38,468 nucleotides of DNA. It comes from Gammaproteobacteria bacterium (GTDB lineage: Bacteria > Pseudomonadota > Gammaproteobacteria > Eutrophobiales > Eutrophobiaceae). The DNA is taken from the NCBI GenBank assembly GCA_030829985.1, contig JAURNW010000030.1, positions 1-38,468 of the forward strand. The letters are read 5' to 3'. Each line of letters begins with the position of its first letter. Position 1 is the stretch's first letter. Positions 8,935-18,550 of this stretch are shown one piece after another. The notes below the pieces were generated by a model that did not search any database, was not told the origin of the DNA, and was given only the letters and a program-made list of their open reading frames with translations. The translations under genes were made by a program, and so were the position numbers.

Positions 8935-10179
8935 ATGTTTAATTCTTTTGAAACGATGATTGGTCTACGCTACGTCAGAGCTCGACGTCGCAATCATTTC
9001 ATATCTTTTATCTCATTAACCTCAATGCTTGGTGTCGGACTTGGCGTGATGGCGTTAATAACGGTGCTATCCGTCATGAATGGATTTGAAAAAGAATTAA
9101 AAGAACGAATACTGGGTATGGCTTCTCATGCAACTGTTATGGCAGATGGTGATGTGTTGGATGACTGGCAACCTATAGCAAAGGAGATCATGCATCACCC
9201 GGATATTGTTGGTGTTGCACCGTATTTTCATGCTGAAGGGATGTTGGTTCATAATAAACGTGTTAACGGCACGATAATCCGTGGAATCTTGCCTGCTGAA
9301 GAACCTAAAGTATCAACTGTAACTGACAGCATGATACAAGGGAATATCAACGATCTAAAAGCAGGGGAATTCAATATTGTTCTTGGAAAGGAACTTTCAA
9401 GAACACTTGGTTTAATAATAGGCGATAAAGTAACGCTTATTGCACCTCAGGCAAATGTTACTCCGGCTGGAATTCTACCCAGACTTAAACGGTTTACTTT
9501 GGTTGGTATATTTGAAGTCGGCATGCATGAATTTGATAGCGCACTGGCATTAATTCATATGGATGATGCCCTGCGTTTGTTCAGAAAAACCGGGCCTAGC
9601 GGTATACGATTAAAAACAAACAATATTCTTAAAGCCCCTGTAATAAGTCGTGAAATTGTCGCTCAACTGCCGGGACATTACTGGGTAGTTGACTGGACAC
9701 AACAGCATGCTAATTTTTTTCGCGCTTTAAAAACAGAAAAGACAGTGATGTTTGTTATATTGCTACTAATAGTTGCTGTTGCCGCGTTTAATATTATTTC
9801 AACTTTAGTCATGATGGTATCGGATAAGCAAGCCGATATCGCTGTATTACGTACGCTCGGCGCCAGCCCGGGAAGTATATTAAAGATATTTATGATACAA
9901 GGGACGCTTATTGGCTTTGTTGGGGTTGCGATAGGTGTTATTGGAGGTGTCTGGTTGGCTTCAAACATTGAAACCATCGTACCGGCAATCGAATCATTGT
10001 TGGGACGTAAATTCCTTTCCGCTGATGTTTACTATATTAGTGATCTGCCTTCTGATATGCACTGGAATGATGTCATTACGATTAGCATTGTGGCTTTTGT
10101 CTTATGTCTCCTTGCAACAATCTACCCGGCATTACGTGCAGCAAAAACACAACCCGCAGAGGCATTGCGATATGAGTGA
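8935..10179 (+). CDS. lolC: Lipoprotein-releasing ABC transporter permease, LolC/LolE (LolF-type)
   Basis: This is the inner-membrane permease of the Lol system, which extracts mature lipoproteins for transfer to LolA. It has one N-terminal membrane segment, a large periplasmic domain, and three C-terminal segments ([19 protein letters not shown] and two later ones). I start it at ATG 8935 ([20 protein letters not shown]), the usual family N-terminus, giving 414 residues. The frame extends to a TTG at 8896, and an ATG at 8926 is also possible. Only one permease gene accompanies lolD, and no lolE follows. That suggests a single hybrid (LolF) permease forming a homodimer, unless a second gene exists elsewhere. 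The stop overlaps lolD by 8 bases. Confidence 0.92.
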   Translation: MFNSFETMIGLRYVRARRRNHFISFISLTSMLGVGLGVMALITVLSVMNGFEKELKERILGMASHATVMADGDVLDDWQPIAKEIMHHPDIVGVAPYFHAEGMLVHNKRVNGTIIRGILPAEEPKVSTVTDSMIQGNINDLKAGEFNIVLGKELSRTLGLIIGDKVTLIAPQANVTPAGILPRLKRFTLVGIFEVGMHEFDSALALIHMDDALRLFRKTGPSGIRLKTNNILKAPVISREIVAQLPGHYWVVDWTQQHANFFRALKTEKTVMFVILLLIVAVAAFNIISTLVMMVSDKQADIAVLRTLGASPGSILKIFMIQGTLIGFVGVAIGVIGGVWLASNIETIVPAIESLLGRKFLSADVYYISDLPSDMHWNDVITISIVAFVLCLLATIYPALRAAKTQPAEALRYE

Positions 10180-10855
10180 TGCATTGCTGGAAACGCGAGA
10201 ACTGACAAAATGTTTTGATGATGGTGAACTACGCGTCGAAGTTTTAAAAGGTGTAGACTTTAGTATCAAGTCAAATGAAAGTGTTGCCATTATAGGTACA
10301 TCAGGCTCAGGCAAAAGCACCTTATTGCATTTGTTAGGTGGGCTTGATTTGCCTGACAAGGGCCAGGTACTTATCAATAATAAAGACATGGCCTCTTTAA
10401 ATGATGAAGAACGCGGTAATCTACGCAATAAACATCTTGGTTTTATTTATCAGTTTCATCATCTTCTAGCCGAATTTAGCGCGTTGGAAAATGTGGCTAT
10501 GCCGCTACTAATCAGGCGTGATAATAAAAAAGAATCGCTTGATAAAGCAGCCATTCTGTTAGAGAAGGTTGGTTTAGCCGAGCGAATTAAACATAAACCT
10601 GGAGAATTATCCGGTGGTGAACGTCAACGAGCTGCGATTGCCAGAGCACTGGTAACAGAACCCGCTTTTATACTCGCTGATGAACCTACGGGTAATCTGG
10701 ATGAAAAGACAGCAGATCAGGTGTTTGATTTAATTCTTGAATTAAACCAAAGCTTGGGAACCAGTTTAATTATGGTGACTCATAATATGGCACTTTCCAG
10801 GCGAGTAGATCGTGTATTAGAGTTAAAAGAAGGATTTTTGAAACCTGCTAGCTAA
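10172..10855 (+). CDS. lolD: Lipoprotein-releasing ABC transporter ATPase LolD
   Basis: LolD powers lipoprotein release. At 227 residues it has Walker [10 protein letters not shown] (42-50), the LolD-typical Q-loop region [12 protein letters not shown] (91-102), signature LSGGERQR (146-153), Walker B ILADEP (167-172) and the switch His in MVTHN (201-205). The ATG at 10172 is chosen because [15 protein letters not shown] is a normal LolD N-terminus; the frame is open further upstream but only within lolC. The 8-base overlap with lolC implies translational coupling. LolA is encoded about 18 kb away at 28533. Confidence 0.96.
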   Translation: MSDALLETRELTKCFDDGELRVEVLKGVDFSIKSNESVAIIGTSGSGKSTLLHLLGGLDLPDKGQVLINNKDMASLNDEERGNLRNKHLGFIYQFHHLLAEFSALENVAMPLLIRRDNKKESLDKAAILLEKVGLAERIKHKPGELSGGERQRAAIARALVTEPAFILADEPTGNLDEKTADQVFDLILELNQSLGTSLIMVTHNMALSRRVDRVLELKEGFLKPAS

Positions 10856-10879
10856 CGACCAGCAACGGCGGCATGTTTG

Positions 10880-11395
10880 TTACTTTGTGCGACGTCTTTT
10901 TTCCCATTTATTAATTGCACTGATCCGCCACAGCAATCGAACAATAAAATAAGTCAGAATAGAACTGACCGTCCCAAGTATAAAACAACCCAGCAATAAG
11001 GGTTCCCGTATATGAACCAGCGTAGTACTTATCCAATCCCATGAGAAAGCAAAATGCACTGATTTTTCTTTTACGCCTAACAGGCTTGCACCAATTTCAT
11101 ATGCAAAATAAAAAAGTGGCGGAATAGTGATCGGATTGCTAAAAAAAGAAAATACGACTGCAATGGGCAGGTTTACCCTGAATAAAATTGCCAGAGCAGC
11201 TGAGGATATTGTGTGTATTGGCAGAGGAATAAACGAACAAAACATGCCAACGGCAGCACCACCAGCCGATGAACGACGGTGAATATGCCAAATATTAGGA
11301 TCATGGAGATAATCTGATAATAAATGCATTCCGCCTTGCTTGTGGAAATGTTCCCTTTGAGGCAGATATCGTTTAATAAAATTACGTAAACTCAT
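10880..11395 (-). CDS. DUF2062 inner-membrane protein
   Basis: This 171-residue membrane protein belongs to the DUF2062 family, which has no firmly known function. The family pattern is visible: an N-terminal RxYLP (RYLPQREHF), then WHIHRRSSAGGAAVGMFCSF, and a hydrophobic block with FFSNPITIPPLFYFAYEIG. About three membrane segments follow, with a basic C-terminus (KWEKRRRTK). It is convergent with lolD and divergent from comEC. DUF2062 genes often sit beside comEC and exbBD in gammaproteobacteria, so the context supports the family call but not a role. Confidence 0.85.
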   Translation of the reverse strand: MSLRNFIKRYLPQREHFHKQGGMHLLSDYLHDPNIWHIHRRSSAGGAAVGMFCSFIPLPIHTISSAALAILFRVNLPIAVVFSFFSNPITIPPLFYFAYEIGASLLGVKEKSVHFAFSWDWISTTLVHIREPLLLGCFILGTVSSILTYFIVRLLWRISAINKWEKRRRTK

Positions 11396-11464
11396 AAATA
11401 TTTTATAGCTAAAAAAAGCGCGCTATTATAGCCTAATAATTATTACAAGGAGTTAACTATATTC

Positions 11465-13747
11465 ATGCTTGCAGGGACGCTGGCATTTGCAACTGGCATA
11501 TTCTGCTCCTTGCAAGTTTCCTTTCTACCTTCCTTTGGACCAACAATCTGCTTGCCCGTGTTATTTATACTGGGCAGATGGGCGCCTGTAGTTAGATATT
11601 TATTAATATTTTTACTCGGATTTTATTGGTCTTTATTACTAATCAGCAATGCCATTAATGATGACTTCCATACATATATAGAGGGAGCAGCCGTTGAATT
11701 GACCGGTGTCGTGAGCTCATTACCAGAAACCTACGCTGGACATATTCAGTTTATGTTTGATGTTGAAACTCTAGTTGATAGTAAAGATAAGCATTATGAA
11801 TCACCAGGAACAGTAAGGTTGAATTGGTATAAAACCCAAATAACTCCGGCTCCAGGTGAGATATGGCAATTGAAGGTTAAGTTAAAACGCCCATACAGCT
11901 TTATGAATCATGGAGGGTTTGATTACGAAACGTGGATGCTAAGACAAGGTGTTAAAGCTACAGGCTATGTTAATAAAAACCAGTTTAATAAAAGACTGCG
12001 TGTTAGTAACACACATTATATCTTGCGTTTACGTCATACGTTGGCAGAAAAAATAAAGGCCGTTTTAGATAAGCCTTTACTTGGCTTAGTGATGGCATTA
12101 AGTCTGGGTGATCGAAGTCAACTTGAAATAGATCAGTGGCAGGTATTGACTCATACCGGCACTAATCATTTGATTGCTATATCAGGGTTACATTTAGGTT
12201 TAATCGCCGGTTTCATTTATTTTCTTACACAATCATGTTGGCGTCGTTTTTATTTTGCAACACAACTGATCCCCGCGCCGATAATTGCTGCCGTTATGTC
12301 ATTTATGGGTGCTTTCTTTTACGCGGCATTAGCCGGATTTTCACTCCCGACACAACGTGCATTAATCATGATCGGGGTATTCCTGTTTAGTTTGTTTTCA
12401 GCGAAACGAATACTGACCTTGAATGCGGTATGCATTGCCATTGTATTGATATTAATCATGGATCCATTAGCTATTATTGCAGCAGATTTTTGGCTTTCCT
12501 TTACGGCAGTTATCTTAATCCTCTACATAACACGCTATCGAATTAATAAAAGAAATCATTTGCAACGTTGGTTGCATTTACAATGCTTACTTAGTTTAGC
12601 GCTGTTTCCAGTACTTATATTCTGGTTTAAACAAATTCCTTTCTACAGTGTGCTGGCGAACATTATTGCAATACCTGTAATCGGTTTCATTATGGTGCCT
12701 TTGATATTGCTGGCGATGATATTTATATTTGCTTTACCTTCGCTATCTGCTTTCCTGTATTTTTTGACTGATAAAATAAATGATACGCTTTGGTCATATT
12801 TAAATTTTTTATCAAAGCTTGATTATGCAATTGTGCCGATTTTTGCTTCTAGCCTTAGTATTTTATTAATGACTATGGTGGGTACATTTATAATATTAAT
12901 GCCCAGAGGTTTGCCGGGTAGATGGATCGGCTTATTTTGTTTTTTCCCCCTTATGTTTCCATTGTTGGATGATTTAAGGGCTGGTGAGTTTAATCTGAGC
13001 CTATTAGACGTAGGGCAGGGCTTGTCTGCTGTTGTAAAAACAAAAGAACATGTGCTGGTCTATGATACAGGTGCTCGTTTTTCAGAACGGTTTAATATTG
13101 GTGATGCTGTCTTGATCCCGTTTCTTCGCAGCCAAGGTATTCAACAATTATCAATGTTAATGATTAGTCATGGTGATAATGATCATATTGGGGGCGCAAA
13201 CGCACTACTTGAAAACTTTGAAATCGACCGCGTACTAACTAGTGTCCCTGATAAATTGTCACATACATCAACATCGATGTGTTATACAGGTCAAAAATGG
13301 ATATGGGATTCGGTAAAGTTTGAAGTGTTACATCCACAATTGGGTAGTACTTTTACAGGAAACAATGCTTCTTGTGTTCTAAAGGTTTCTTCACAATATG
13401 GTTCAGTACTCCTTACCGGCGATATTGAAAAACAAGCTGAGACCAACCTGGTGAAAAATATGCGTGATAAAATCAAGGCTGATATCATGTTGGTGCCTCA
13501 TCACGGCAGTAAGACTTCATCTGCTGCAGAATTTATTGAGAGTGTGGCTCCTGAATATGGCTTAATTTCGGCCGGTTACAGAAATCGATTTGGATTCCCG
13601 AAACAGGATATAATGTCTCGCTATGAATCTCATGGTGTTAAAACCTTGGTAAGCTACAAGACGGGGGAATTATCAGCAAAATTTAGTGAAACGGGATTAA
13701 TAATTGAACAATTTCGATCAAAAATCCGGCGTTTCTGGCATCATTAA
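11465..13747 (+). CDS. comEC: DNA internalization-related competence protein ComEC/Rec2
   Basis: ComEC forms the inner-membrane channel for single-stranded DNA during natural transformation. The 760-residue protein has the full three-part layout. An N-terminal DUF4131 region comes first (to about residue 190), then the polytopic competence domain with NHLIAISGLHLGLIAG, then a C-terminal metallo-beta-lactamase domain. The last part has LLDVGQG, SHGDNDHIGG (HxDxDH), LTGDIE and VPHHGSKTSS. No part is missing, so uptake could be functional. AAGGAG lies about 10 bases before the ATG, slightly far. It heads a run with exbB, exbD, lpxK, the Trm112 gene and kdsB. Confidence 0.95.
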   Translation: MLAGTLAFATGIFCSLQVSFLPSFGPTICLPVLFILGRWAPVVRYLLIFLLGFYWSLLLISNAINDDFHTYIEGAAVELTGVVSSLPETYAGHIQFMFDVETLVDSKDKHYESPGTVRLNWYKTQITPAPGEIWQLKVKLKRPYSFMNHGGFDYETWMLRQGVKATGYVNKNQFNKRLRVSNTHYILRLRHTLAEKIKAVLDKPLLGLVMALSLGDRSQLEIDQWQVLTHTGTNHLIAISGLHLGLIAGFIYFLTQSCWRRFYFATQLIPAPIIAAVMSFMGAFFYAALAGFSLPTQRALIMIGVFLFSLFSAKRILTLNAVCIAIVLILIMDPLAIIAADFWLSFTAVILILYITRYRINKRNHLQRWLHLQCLLSLALFPVLIFWFKQIPFYSVLANIIAIPVIGFIMVPLILLAMIFIFALPSLSAFLYFLTDKINDTLWSYLNFLSKLDYAIVPIFASSLSILLMTMVGTFIILMPRGLPGRWIGLFCFFPLMFPLLDDLRAGEFNLSLLDVGQGLSAVVKTKEHVLVYDTGARFSERFNIGDAVLIPFLRSQGIQQLSMLMISHGDNDHIGGANALLENFEIDRVLTSVPDKLSHTSTSMCYTGQKWIWDSVKFEVLHPQLGSTFTGNNASCVLKVSSQYGSVLLTGDIEKQAETNLVKNMRDKIKADIMLVPHHGSKTSSAAEFIESVAPEYGLISAGYRNRFGFPKQDIMSRYESHGVKTLVSYKTGELSAKFSETGLIIEQFRSKIRRFWHH

Positions 13748-13806
13748 GTTGATATCGTAGATATGAAATCGCAACTAATATAATAAAAAATTTGGAGTGA
13801 GATAAC

Positions 13807-14439
13807 GTGCTTGAATTAATCAAGACTGGTGGTTTATTAATGTGGCCGATTATATTGTGTTCTATTATCGCAATGGCCATTGTAGCAGAACGATTCTGGT
13901 CGCTTAGGGAAAGGAAAATCGTACCAAAAAATCTGGTAGCAAAGGTCTGGCAGTGGCAAAAAGTAGGTCATCTTGATGGTAAGCGCATCCAGAATTTACA
14001 TAATAGTTCACCTTTAGGCATGGTGCTCGCTGCGGGTCTGGTAAATCGTAATCACTCACGAGAAATAATGAAGGAGAGCATCGAAGAGACCGGCCGTCAT
14101 GTGGCTCATGACTTAGAACGGTTTCTGAATACGTTAGGCACGATTGCTTCAATAAGCCCATTATTAGGTCTTTTAGGAACAGTTATCGGCATGATTAAGG
14201 TATTTACCGTCATAACTGCTCAAGGAGTAGGTGATCCAAGTATCTTGTCTGAAGGTATTTCGGAAGCATTACTAACTACCGCGGCCGGACTTTCTGTAGC
14301 AATACCAAGCTTAATGTTTCATCGATACTTTCGCGGGAAAATAGATAGTTTGATCATTATTATGGAACAAGAAGCGCTGAAAATGGTTGAGGTCATGCAT
14401 GGAATTCGTGAAAACGAGAATGAGACAGGTCCTAAATAA
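13807..14439 (+). CDS. exbB: MotA/TolQ/ExbB proton channel family protein (ExbB)
   Basis: This is the channel subunit of a TolQR/ExbBD-type motor that harvests proton motive force for outer-membrane transport or envelope work. It has 210 residues and three membrane segments at about 10-27, 110-133 and 152-172. The last two contain the conserved SISPLLGLLGTVIGMI and EALLTTAAGLSVAIPS. The start is GTG, preceded by GGAGTGAGAT. Its stop overlaps the exbD ATG by one base. No TonB or TonB-dependent receptor is nearby. The comEC-exbBD-lpxK order is common in gammaproteobacteria, so its partner may be encoded elsewhere. Confidence 0.92.
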   Translation: MLELIKTGGLLMWPIILCSIIAMAIVAERFWSLRERKIVPKNLVAKVWQWQKVGHLDGKRIQNLHNSSPLGMVLAAGLVNRNHSREIMKESIEETGRHVAHDLERFLNTLGTIASISPLLGLLGTVIGMIKVFTVITAQGVGDPSILSEGISEALLTTAAGLSVAIPSLMFHRYFRGKIDSLIIIMEQEALKMVEVMHGIRENENETGPK

Positions 14440-14858
14440 TGAATTTTCGTTCTGACAGGCGTGATGAAGTTAATCTGGATATAACACCATTGATTGATGT
14501 GGTGTTTCTATTATTAATATTCTTTATGGTCTCCACCACATTTGAACACAACTCCGAGATCAATATTACGTTACCTGCTTCCTCAAAAGAAATTAAAGAT
14601 GCCAAGCCTGATGCTGTGAATGTAGGTCTGGATGCACAAGGCAATGTCTATATCAATGATAAATCGCTGGTAAATGCTCAACTTGAAACGATCAAGATAG
14701 CTTTATCTGAAGCACTAGTGGGATTAGATGAACCGCCAATAATAATCAGTGCTGATGCTAATGCGACACACCAATCAGTTGTTAGAGTAATGGATGCTGC
14801 ACGCCAGCTAGGTCTGGTTAAAATTACGTTTGCCACTCAAGAACTAAAGGATGAATGA
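14439..14858 (+). CDS. exbD: Biopolymer transport protein ExbD/TolR
   Basis: ExbD is the single-span partner of ExbB. The 139 residues give a short basic cytosolic N-terminus, one membrane helix (DITPLIDVVFLLLIFFMV, 14-31) and a periplasmic domain. D20, in TPLIDVVF, corresponds to the essential proton-responsive Asp of E. coli ExbD (D25). It starts on TAATG, overlapping the exbB stop by one base, so the two are coupled. lpxK follows after 30 bases. Confidence 0.94.
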   Translation: MNFRSDRRDEVNLDITPLIDVVFLLLIFFMVSTTFEHNSEINITLPASSKEIKDAKPDAVNVGLDAQGNVYINDKSLVNAQLETIKIALSEALVGLDEPPIIISADANATHQSVVRVMDAARQLGLVKITFATQELKDE

Positions 14859-14888
14859 TAAAAGTACTGATTTCGTGGTGCTCGTAGA

Positions 14889-15896
14889 ATGATCTTGTCA
14901 AAACAATTTATTGAAAATATCTGGTATTCCAAACACCCGCTTGGCATAGCACTATTACCTCTTAGTTGGCTTTATAGATTAGTAATCTATCTGCGCCGAT
15001 TGTGTTATCAATCAGGGCTAATCGCAATCAATCAAATTGATGCGCCGGTTATCATTGTTGGTAATATTGCCGTTGGAGGTACTGGCAAAACACCGCTCGT
15101 TATCTGGCTTGCAGAATATTTTAAAAACAAAGGTTTTAAACCTGGAATAATTAGTCGCGGTTACGGTGGAAAATTGTCCGGCAAGAGTCAGCAAGTAAGG
15201 CCAGATAGTAATCCAGAACTTGTTGGAGATGAACCTATCTTGATCTCCAGAAGGACAGGGTGCCCGGTTGCTGTTGCGGTGCAAAGAAGAAGAGCTGCAG
15301 AAGAATTAATTGAACATTGCCAATGCAATCTGATTATCTGTGATGATGGTATGCAACACTATTCTTTGGGACGCGATCTGGAAATAGCGGTTATAGATGG
15401 TCAACGACGGTTTGGTAATGAATATTGTTTACCCGCTGGGCCATTGCGTGAGCCTAAAAGCCGTTTAAAGACCGTTGATTTTGTTGTCAGTAAATACCGT
15501 GCTGAACGACATGAATATAAAATGGAATATTCCTATGGTGATCTAGTCTCGCTGAAAGATCCTGCTCGTACCATGCCTCTAATAGACTTGAGTGGACAAA
15601 GTGTACATGCGATTTCCGGTATTGGTAATCCAGGTCGATATCATTCATATTTACGCAATAATAAATTACGTCTTATCAGTCATGAATTTCCCGATCATCA
15701 CCCGTTCACTAAAGAAGATATAAATTTTAATGATGGTTTTCAGGTGGTTATGACTGAGAAAGATGCAGTAAAATGCATTGAATATGCAACAGATAATCAT
15801 TGGTATTTACCAATCACTGCAACACTACCAGAGTCATTTACATATCGGCTTGAAGCTTTAATGAAGGATATTATTGATGGACAAAAAATTACTTGA
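14889..15896 (+). CDS. lpxK: Tetraacyldisaccharide 4'-kinase LpxK
   Basis: LpxK phosphorylates the 4' position of the lipid A disaccharide precursor at the inner membrane. It has 335 residues. The Walker A is [13 protein letters not shown] (57-69), followed by SRGYGG and VGDEP. DDGMQH and the LPAGPLREP segment are also typical. An N-terminal hydrophobic stretch (about 18-37) anchors it. The 3' end overlaps the next gene by 20 bases. msbA, which often precedes lpxK, is not here; exbBD take that place. Confidence 0.96.
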   Translation: MILSKQFIENIWYSKHPLGIALLPLSWLYRLVIYLRRLCYQSGLIAINQIDAPVIIVGNIAVGGTGKTPLVIWLAEYFKNKGFKPGIISRGYGGKLSGKSQQVRPDSNPELVGDEPILISRRTGCPVAVAVQRRRAAEELIEHCQCNLIICDDGMQHYSLGRDLEIAVIDGQRRFGNEYCLPAGPLREPKSRLKTVDFVVSKYRAERHEYKMEYSYGDLVSLKDPARTMPLIDLSGQSVHAISGIGNPGRYHSYLRNNKLRLISHEFPDHHPFTKEDINFNDGFQVVMTEKDAVKCIEYATDNHWYLPITATLPESFTYRLEALMKDIIDGQKIT

Positions 15897-16065
15897 GATC
15901 CTGGTTTGCCCGGTCACAAAAGGCCCATTACATTATGATAAGGAAAATCAGGAACTAATATCGCGCTCGGCCCGTCTTGCGTACCCTATACGTGAGGGGA
16001 TTCCAGTTATGTTGGAAGACGAAGCTAGACCAATCAGTGATGAAGAAGCGGAAAAGTTGAAATAG
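15877..16065 (+). CDS. ycaR: Trm112/YcaR-family small protein
   Basis: This 62-residue protein matches the YcaR/UPF0434 (Trm112-like) family that sits between lpxK and kdsB in many gammaproteobacteria. Recognisable parts are [14 protein letters not shown] near the start and [19 protein letters not shown]. coli YcaR has several Cys, but only one is left here (CPVT), so a zinc site is unlikely. I take the ATG at 15877 (AAGGA at 15864-15868) rather than the in-frame TTG just before it. Its molecular role is not established. It may support neighbouring LPS enzymes or act as a methyltransferase activator, as Trm112 does in other organisms. Confidence 0.92.
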   Translation: MDKKLLEILVCPVTKGPLHYDKENQELISRSARLAYPIREGIPVMLEDEARPISDEEAEKLK

Positions 16066-16070
16066 CGCCC

Positions 16071-16817
16071 ATGTCAATGATTGTGCCCTTCAGTATTATT
16101 ATACCTGCACGTTATGCATCAACCCGTTTGCCGGGAAAACCTTTGCTGGATATAAAGGGTAAACCGTTATTACAACATGTATTTGAAACAGCGAGCCAAA
16201 CACATGCAAAAAGCATAACGGTGGCTACTGATGATGAACGGATAAAAAACTGTGCGGAATCATTTGGTGCTGAAGTTATTATGACTTCAACTAAACATGA
16301 CTCCGGCACTGACAGGATCGCAGAAGCGGCGCGGCACCTCCAGATGGGTGATGATGAAATCATTGTGAATCTGCAAGGTGATGAATATGGTTTGCCTGCT
16401 GCATTAATTGAGCAAGTAGCCACATGTTTATATGAAAACCCGGAAAAACAAGTAGCAACATTATGTGAAGCCATAACCAGCATGGATGATTATCTCGATC
16501 CGAATAATGTGAAGGTCATTTTTGATAAAATGAATACAGCAATTTATTTCAGTCGTTCACCTATCCCGATGAAACGATCAGGTGGATTGCCTGAATCTGC
16601 ACATCGACATATTGGGCTTTATGCTTACCGGGCAGGATATCTTCAGGAATTTACCCAATTACCAGTATGTGAACTAGAACAAACTGAAGCATTGGAACAA
16701 CTGCGTGTTTTATATAATGGTGGAAAAATCCATATAGAGACTGCAGTAGATAAAACGGGGATTGGTATTGATTCTGCTAAAGATCTGGAAACAGCCAGAA
16801 CAGGAAAATCAGAATAG
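16071..16817 (+). CDS. kdsB: 3-deoxy-manno-octulosonate cytidylyltransferase KdsB
   Basis: KdsB activates Kdo with CTP to CMP-Kdo for the LPS inner core. The 248 residues carry the family motifs IIPARYASTRLPGKPL (10-25), VATDDERI (51-58), SGTDRIAEA (78-86) and the C-terminal LEQTEALEQLR. One substitution stands out. The near-invariant QGDEP is QGDEY here (102-106, continuing GLPAALIEQ), so the Pro after the acidic pair is Tyr. The raw codons are unambiguous. No Shine-Dalgarno is evident, and the gene follows ycaR by 5 bases, suggesting coupling. It is convergent with infA, with only 2 bases between the stops and no terminator. Confidence 0.93.
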   Translation: MSMIVPFSIIIPARYASTRLPGKPLLDIKGKPLLQHVFETASQTHAKSITVATDDERIKNCAESFGAEVIMTSTKHDSGTDRIAEAARHLQMGDDEIIVNLQGDEYGLPAALIEQVATCLYENPEKQVATLCEAITSMDDYLDPNNVKVIFDKMNTAIYFSRSPIPMKRSGGLPESAHRHIGLYAYRAGYLQEFTQLPVCELEQTEALEQLRVLYNGGKIHIETAVDKTGIGIDSAKDLETARTGKSE

Positions 16818-16819
16818 GG

Positions 16820-17038
16820 CTATCTGGCCCGATAGGTAATACGACCTTTGCTCAAATCATAAGGCGTCATTTCGACGGTAACCTTATCTCCGGTAAGTAT
16901 TCTAATGTAATGTTTACGCATTTTTCCTGAGATATGTGCAGTTATTACGTGTCCATTTTCCAATTCAACTCGGAACATAGTATTTGGAAGTGTTTCAACA
17001 ACAGTGCCTTCCATTTCAATCTGGTCTTCTTTTGCCAT
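16820..17038 (-). CDS. infA: Translation initiation factor IF-1
   Basis: IF-1 is a 72-residue S1/OB-fold protein that blocks the A site of the 30S subunit during initiation. The sequence is typical throughout: [11 protein letters not shown], then [18 protein letters not shown] and [11 protein letters not shown] at the end. The frame extends 12 codons upstream, but the start at 17038 is certain from homology and has GAGGG about 5 bases before it. It is last in the run after bpt, 35 bases downstream. The aat-bpt-infA order is common in gammaproteobacteria. Confidence 0.98.
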   Translation of the reverse strand: MAKEDQIEMEGTVVETLPNTMFRVELENGHVITAHISGKMRKHYIRILTGDKVTVEMTPYDLSKGRITYRAR

Positions 17039-17073
17039 ATGGCCCTCGTTTCTTAAAAAGGGCGAATTCTGCA

Positions 17074-17820
17074 CTAATTTTTTGCTACTGCAAAGTCATT
17101 AAACGATAAAGTGTTGAATTTCTTCCATTCTTCGTCAATAAGGCATTCAATAGGCTGGTATTCAATCTTGTATTTCATCTTATTACAGGAAGAAATCCAA
17201 TAGCCCAGATACAGCCAGGTATATCCCTCCAGCTTTGTTTCTTCAATGAGTTTCAAAATTGAAAATTTACCCAGACTGCGATCTTTATAATCAGTATCAA
17301 AAAAGGTATAGATGGCTGAGTAGGCACTGTCCAGGGCATCTACCACCGAAACAGCAAGTAATTTGCCTTCCAGTCGAAATTCAAATAGATAACTGTCTGA
17401 CCAGCGGGCTAATAAAAACTCTATATAATCATCTCTATCTGAATTATCCATGCCACCTTTTGGGTGTCGTTCGGTTTGATATTTCATATAAAGCTGATAG
17501 TGATCTTCTTTAAATATGGCCTTGGACTTCTCAATAGTTAAATCCTGATTTTGTTTCCAGGTTCTTTTCTGATTACGTCGCATTTTGAATTCATTAACCG
17601 GGATACGCACAGGGACACATTCAGAACACCCCATACAATGCGGTTTATAGAGGTGTTCGCCACTACGCCTAAAACCATTTGAAACAAGCCTTGAATAGAG
17701 TTGTTTGTCTTTTGGGAAATAGGGGTCAGCAAATACACTCGTTGCTTCACGATCATCCAGATAATTACAAGGGTGAGGTGAGGTTATAAAAAACCTGAGT
17801 TTATGCGATTGATCATCCAC
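17074..17820 (-). CDS. bpt: Aspartate/glutamate leucyltransferase Bpt
   Basis: Bpt transfers Leu from Leu-tRNA to proteins with N-terminal Asp or Glu, making them ClpS/ClpAP substrates in the N-degron pathway. The 248 residues match the bacterial arginyltransferase-like family. The N-terminal cysteine cluster is visible as HPCNYL (C18) and HCMGCSEC (C62, C65, C68), followed by VPVRIP. The C-terminal GNAT-like half contains AIYTFFD and YLGYWI. The gene overlaps the end of aat by 8 bases. E. coli lacks Bpt, so this organism has the fuller, Vibrio-type pathway. Confidence 0.95.
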   Translation of the reverse strand: MDDQSHKLRFFITSPHPCNYLDDREATSVFADPYFPKDKQLYSRLVSNGFRRSGEHLYKPHCMGCSECVPVRIPVNEFKMRRNQKRTWKQNQDLTIEKSKAIFKEDHYQLYMKYQTERHPKGGMDNSDRDDYIEFLLARWSDSYLFEFRLEGKLLAVSVVDALDSAYSAIYTFFDTDYKDRSLGKFSILKLIEETKLEGYTWLYLGYWISSCNKMKYKIEYQPIECLIDEEWKKFNTLSFNDFAVAKN

Positions 17821-18550
17821 GGGAATAATAATCTATTGGCCAAAATTCTATTTTTTCATGGTGAGAATAATTGTCAAGAATCTTGATGAACAGTTCTCTT
17901 TGCATGGGTTTAGCGCCAAGCGACTGTAAATGACTGGAGTGAACCTGACAGTCGATAATTCTAAAATCCATACTTTCAAGAGATTTTGCCAATTGTACCA
18001 GTGCAACCTTGGAGGCATTAGATACTCGACTAAACATAGATTCTCCAAAGAAGACCTTGCCTATGGCAATGCCATATAGACCACCTACGAGTTCTTCTCC
18101 TTGCCAACATTCTACCGAGTGAGCATAGCCCTTCTTGAACAGGTTTAAATAGGCAAGCTTGATATCTTTAGTTATCCAGGTGTCTCTGATTCCTTTGCGA
18201 GCTGCGGCACAAGCATTAAGGACATCACAAAATGCAGAATTAAATGTGACGTTAAATTGATTTCTGCGTAAACATTTAGAAAGACTGCGTGATACTTTAA
18301 CTTCTTTTGGCTCCAGAACGCATCGTGGATCAGGTGACCACCACAAGATAGGCTGGCCCTCATTATACCAGGGGAATATCCCGTGTTGATAAGCATCCAA
18401 CAATCTTTCTTCTGACAAATCACCGCCAATAGCCAGTAATCCATCAGGATCACGCAAGGCTTGTTCAACATCAGGAAAATCGCTGGCTAACAGATTTTGT
18501 TTTACCCAATAGAGTTTATTAGATTCTTCCTGAAAATTTGATGACGTCAT
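17813..18550 (-). CDS. aat: Leucyl/phenylalanyl-tRNA--protein transferase Aat
   Basis: Aat adds Leu or Phe from aminoacyl-tRNA to proteins with N-terminal Lys or Arg, creating primary N-degrons. The 245 residues include the family block GLLAIGGDLSEERLLDAY followed by HGIFPWYN and WWSPDPRCVL. Later HSVECWQGEELVGGLYG and FFGESMFS are also typical. The start ATG overlaps the preceding acyltransferase stop (ATGA), and its end overlaps bpt. Both aminoacyl transferases are therefore made together; ClpS and ClpA are not in this window. Confidence 0.97.
   Translation of the reverse strand: MTSSNFQEESNKLYWVKQNLLASDFPDVEQALRDPDGLLAIGGDLSEERLLDAYQHGIFPWYNEGQPILWWSPDPRCVLEPKEVKVSRSLSKCLRRNQFNVTFNSAFCDVLNACAAARKGIRDTWITKDIKLAYLNLFKKGYAHSVECWQGEELVGGLYGIAIGKVFFGESMFSRVSNASKVALVQLAKSLESMDFRIIDCQVHSSHLQSLGAKPMQRELFIKILDNYSHHEKIEFWPIDYYSRG

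Noticed and set aside
9935-10171. Long N-terminal extension of LolD
   Set aside because: The open frame lies entirely within lolC; LolD homologues begin near [11 protein letters not shown], so the start is placed at 10172.
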